Shown here: piece after piece, positions 60,274 to 64,000 of the stretch
How the letters are laid out: each line of letters starts with the position of its first letter
How positions within the stretch are numbered: the first letter of the stretch is position 1
Source: Rhabdornis inornatus
Taxonomy: Eukaryota > Chordata > Aves > Passeriformes > Rhabdornithidae
Direction: 5' to 3'
DNA length: 64,000 nucleotides
Assembly (NCBI GenBank): GCA_013397075.1
Contig: VWZS01006721.1
Span: 952,119-1,016,118 of the forward strand
Position numbers and translations under genes: made by a program
Notes under the pieces: model-generated
Seen by the model: the letters and a program-made list of their open reading frames with translations, nothing else
Database searches by the model: none
What the model was told of the DNA's origin: nothing

Positions 60274-63200
60274 TGGGTGATACTGCCACGATGGCAAAGA
60301 TACCAGATGAGGAAATGTCCTGTTATTTTTGATGATATTTATCCTGTAGCAATATCCCAGGGCCAGAGCAGAAATAGGCAGCAGTCCACTACTAAGTGAG
60401 AAAAGACTGTTCTCCCAATAGCTTGAAAGCTAAACAAACAACACAGTCAAAGCTAATTAAAGATTGATTAATATTGCCATTTGGGAACAGCGGCAGGAAA
60501 ATACTACCTACTTTGTCCAAGGAAGCTGCGGCAGAGCTGGGAAATGGCGCCAGAACAAGCTTCCTGTGCTTTAACCACAGTCCAAAATCAAGTGTGAAAA
60601 CCTGGAAGCACAAGGAGCAAGCATGGATGCTTTCCTCAAGGGATGAGCACTGCAAATGCAGCTGTCAGCCTCCTTCCAGCATGCTGTGGCAAGGTCACCT
60701 TGCCCAGGTCTTTTCAAGGATGGTTGGCAGAATACAGCATGGTGGCCTCCCTTTAGGCAGACAGTAAACAGATATAAGAGAGAAATTTTCTTTTCCCCTA
60801 GTCCCATGGGTTCAATGTTGTGAACTCCTGTGGATCACATTTGCTCAGGAGAGAGGATGCAGGTTTTGAACACTGATGTCTTGTTAATGAAATCTGAACT
60901 CTCTTCCCAGCCCTGCTACCTGTCTGGGTGCCTGTCTGCCATCAGCAGAGCCTGTTGGAGAATGTCTGGTCACAGGAAGATCTGCTCTAAGGAACTGAGA
61001 AGGTTTGTTATTTACAGCATTGTTTTCAGGTGTTGGCTTGCAAACTGGCCAAGCCCTTCCCAGTGACAGCCTCCCCATGGATCTGACTCTATGCCTGAAC
61101 TAATAAGCAGCAGGAGGGAGAAAAGTGTGTAAGAATTGCTCCTGTGAGTCTCTCAGAGGAAGCAACATCAAAAGCTATTTCTCTTCCTTTGAGAGCTGTG
61201 CCTGGCCTCAGTCTTTCCAGGGTTAAACTGGCAGAGCAGGCTGCACTTTGGAAAGCCATCTTTTTAAAGCTGGTGCACAGCACAACTGCTCTTTTACACA
61301 AGTCAGGTCCCAAGAGGAATGTCTACAGCACAGATCATGGCCTAAGGGCCCCTGGTCTTCTGGTCACACTTCAACCCCCCATGATGCTGACAAAGGCTCA
61401 GAAGCTGCTCACCCCAGCACCCCGTGGTCAGGGCAGCTGTCTTTGCATGAATCTGCTGGCGGTGCCCATCCCACGAGCAGGGACAGCCAAGGAGATGACA
61501 CCTTCATCTCCACCAGCATTGTTACCATCAGTGAACCATTGTCAATGATCTTTGAGGCAGCTGGGGATGGAAACAGGGATGCTGCTCGATGGGCATCAAA
61601 TACAGGGAAACAGCCGAGGGTTGGTGCCACAACCCCCGTACAAATGCTCCATGGCTGTCACCATCCTCTGTGTCTCTGACAACAGAGCACCAGGGCATTT
61701 GGTGCTCTTACTGATGATCTTTCTCCCCTAGTTCTGATGTCTGCATAGAAGTAGGCTCTTAAGTTGCAAGGTAAAACAAAATTGGAGGTGGATTTGCATG
61801 TACACACTTGTAGAGCTAGACTAGACTGGTGGATGCCATACTGGGAGAGGAAACATGCCTCATATCCACCACCAGAGCTGACCAGCTCAGTGGCTCTGAA
61901 TAAAGGCCTTATTGTTTCCTTTCCTAGCAATGACAGCAGAGGCCAAGGATCTCAAAGATGCCACCTTTAAAAACACACATACCAGAACCACAAGAAAGTA
62001 GAAAACACAACAGCAAGAGTTGGAGTTCACGATCACTGAGAGACCACATTGGGGTGGCACTCACTGCAGGGATGAGCAAAATGAGATGTTTAGGTGCTTA
62101 AGGAAAATAAATGCCAAGATAGACAGGCACCAGTGGGGCACAGCCAGTTAAGCCCTTTGTCATGTTCTCAGCTTTCCCTGACCATGACTGCAAGGGTAGC
62201 CTGATGTGGTTGGGGTATGTGACATGCACACAATGGCTTCAGAGTCACAAGATCTTCCACTCCAAATTTTCCCACTTATAACAGCAGGAATCTACCCATT
62301 GGATTATACAAAAGGTCATGCAGTGTAAGCATGCTGTGGGGACTGAGATAAAAATAAACACCAAATTGCCTCCTCATCCTCCTCGCTGCCCCCAGTGAGA
62401 TGCAGTTCCTTCCAGGAAAGGGTTAAGCAGCTCTGCAAAGCACATCTTGGCTCTCCTCTGTCTCTACCTGGTGTGCAGAGAGGACTCCAGCTCTCAGCAG
62501 TGCAGTCCTTGGGGAGGAGCCCCAGGAGTGGCTCAGCACGCCAGTTTTTGTTGCTTCCTTTGTTAATAAATCTAAAGGGGACTTTGGGCTTTACAGAGCA
62601 GGTCGGGGAGAGCTCCTGCTCACGAAGTCGATAGTGGAAAATAGCACTGCCACACACAGTATCATCACACCTGGGACCTGAGCGTGGAGAATGCTGAGCC
62701 TGTTGACTGTAATCACAATTTCTGCTTTGTTTTCCAACCTTCAGCCACATAACAGCTACGTTTCACAAAAGGAAAACAGATGAAAAAGAGAGGCCATCAG
62801 GTTAGGGCATAACTGGGCTTCCTTCCTCTTGGACCATGAGGATTCATCCAAGTCACACCCAGTGAACACAGAGTTTGCAATCATGACCTTCTCTGGAAAT
62901 TACAGCATTGCTTCCCTGTTAAAATGTTTTATCCAGCAATGATTTCGCAGCTCCATGAAGCATTCCTGATTATATTTTCAACACTGTTACACATGAGGTC
63001 TCTTTTACAGAACAGTATCCACACAAAAAATGTGAGGATCGCCATTCAGCAGTTTTCAGTGCACATTTCAAAGGAAAACAGAAGGAGAAAAATTGTATTT
63101 ATATATAAAAAATAATTTTGAGGTGCTTGGAAACTCTTTAAAAACAAGGCTTTTTTTTTTCCGCAAGTGCATTTAAGCAAACATATGTACAAATGAAGCT

Positions 63201-64000
63201 CTTTCTAAAAGTAAAAAACATCTCCTAGCACCACACACACTCAGAAACTGTAAGCAAAAATTAAAAATTATGTATAGCACCATCATAGGGTATTGCCCTG
63301 CAGTTTTAGGGAAAATAAAGAAGGAATAGGAAGTTTTCAACAGGCCCAAGATTAGAATTGGAGATGGGAAAGATGCAAAACAAAAATTAGTTCATGTCAG
63401 GCAAAGTCCTCTGCTGGACATTTTAAGGACAGCAGTGGAAGATAGGAGGAAAGAGATACATTATGACCAAACTAATCTAAACAGGAATAATGTGGTGTCT
63501 ATTTATTAGCTTTTCTAAAAGTAATATCCAGCAGATAGAGGAATGTAGAGTGAGATCTCATACCTGGGTAATAAAAATGCAGTCTGGAGCACCAACACCA
63601 CACTGTAAAGACAAGACAATGTTTCCTTCCAAAATGCAACAGAAGGGAGTCAGGTCACCAGCAAGAGGAAAACAGGACTGATGAGCAACCTTTCAGGTCT
63701 TGCCCTCCCCTCCCCACACCTTATATTGCAACACTCCCAAACTTAAAGTGAAACATCTACATGTAGCTGGTCAGTATGACCTGCAGAATCATGGAAAGCT
63801 TGCCTTTCCTTGGAATGATATATGGCAAGTAACAACATCCTTCAAGTATTCCTCATCAGTATCAACAAGTTCCATTTTCCGCAGGGAGGATCAGGATCAA
63901 GGATTAGCTCTTCTGGATAAAAAGAGAAAGTGTGTTCAAAAATTCTAAATAATTACGACTGAACCCTAAACTGAAGATTTTCTTTACTTTTTTTTTTTTT

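Larger units (their letters stand above)
1..64000 (-). other. ADGRL3: Partial ADGRL3 gene body (three exons, four introns or intron parts)
   Basis: All three supported exons share strand, order and phase and join into one continuous reading frame of 897 nt, so the window is treated as one transcription unit running from high to low coordinates. Upstream signal-peptide and RBL-lectin exons, and downstream exons for the rest of the linker, HormR, GAIN/GPS, seven-helix and cytoplasmic parts, were looked for among open frames on the minus strand and not seen. They are inferred to lie beyond the window. No promoter, first exon or polyadenylation site of ADGRL3 is recognisable here. No second convincing coding gene was found on either strand. 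Confidence 0.92.
47807..64000 (-). other. ADGRL3 intron upstream of the microexon (partial, at least 16.2 kb)
   Basis: This stretch ends in the microexon acceptor and continues past the right edge. It holds a short CR1 fragment (about 51371-51500), a possible old MIR-like SINE (about 59050-59180), an alternating purine-pyrimidine block (56323-56358), a 37-bp-spaced direct repeat (56532-56589), a 20-bp palindrome (60254-60273), a G-run cluster (54307-54321) and several A/T homopolymers. Its open frames, including the 144-codon one at 62316-62750, show no recognisable protein. The conserved RBL-lectin exon should precede the microexon but was not found in this interval. Confidence 0.85.

Noticed and set aside
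61144..61679. Two overlapping plus-strand frames of 134 and 143 codons
   Set aside because: Neither resembles a known protein, they overlap in different frames, and no splice or promoter context supports them.
62316..62750. 144-codon minus-strand open frame that could have been an upstream ADGRL3 exon
   Set aside because: It lacks every RBL-lectin hallmark (no RCPGTD-, CNNRTQC- or YECVPY-like motif) and shows no splice framing.
1..64000. Bacterial-type features, CRISPR arrays, tRNA/rRNA genes, endogenous viral genes
   Set aside because: None was seen; the sequence is vertebrate intronic DNA with spliced exons and CR1 repeats.

Overview
This window is vertebrate nuclear DNA, most likely avian. 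It lies inside one large protein-coding gene on the minus strand: the latrophilin-3 adhesion GPCR gene ADGRL3 (LPHN3). Bird origin is inferred from the interspersed repeats. They are CR1 LINE fragments with the typical avian 3' end (a CATAGAAT/CACAGAATCACA tail, then a 'GGTTGGAAGGGACC' core read on the plus strand). There are no L1 or Alu elements, recognisable repeats cover only about 2% of the window, and the encoded protein is almost identical to mammalian ADGRL3 as I recall it.

In the direction of transcription (high to low coordinates) there are three coding exons. (1) A 15-nt microexon at 47806-47792 encodes the KVEQK insert at latrophilin splice site A, between the lectin-like and olfactomedin domains. 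(2) An 801-nt exon at 46026-45226 encodes essentially the whole olfactomedin (OLF) domain. (3) An 81-nt exon at 15445-15365 encodes 27 residues at the start of the Ser/Thr-rich linker. Every internal junction has consensus AG/GT splice sites. All introns are phase 1, so the three exons join in frame and the microexon and 81-nt exon can each be skipped without a frameshift.

The rest is intron: more than 16.2 kb upstream of the microexon, 1.77 kb between microexon and OLF exon, 29.8 kb between OLF exon and linker exon, and more than 15.3 kb downstream. These introns hold a few CR1 fragments, simple repeats, one short assembly gap (809-818) inside artefact-like homopolymer blocks, and some AT-rich tracts that look like conserved noncoding elements but cannot be proven so here. 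The RBL-lectin exon(s) that should precede the microexon, and the Ser/Thr-linker/HormR exon that should follow the 81-nt exon, were not found and presumably lie outside.

I found no operon, CRISPR array, virus, toxin or new multi-gene system. The most interesting signals are the microexon with its pyrimidine-rich flank, the second possible cassette exon, a CpG-dense OLF exon, a 20-bp perfect palindrome at 60254-60273 and several non-B-DNA motifs.
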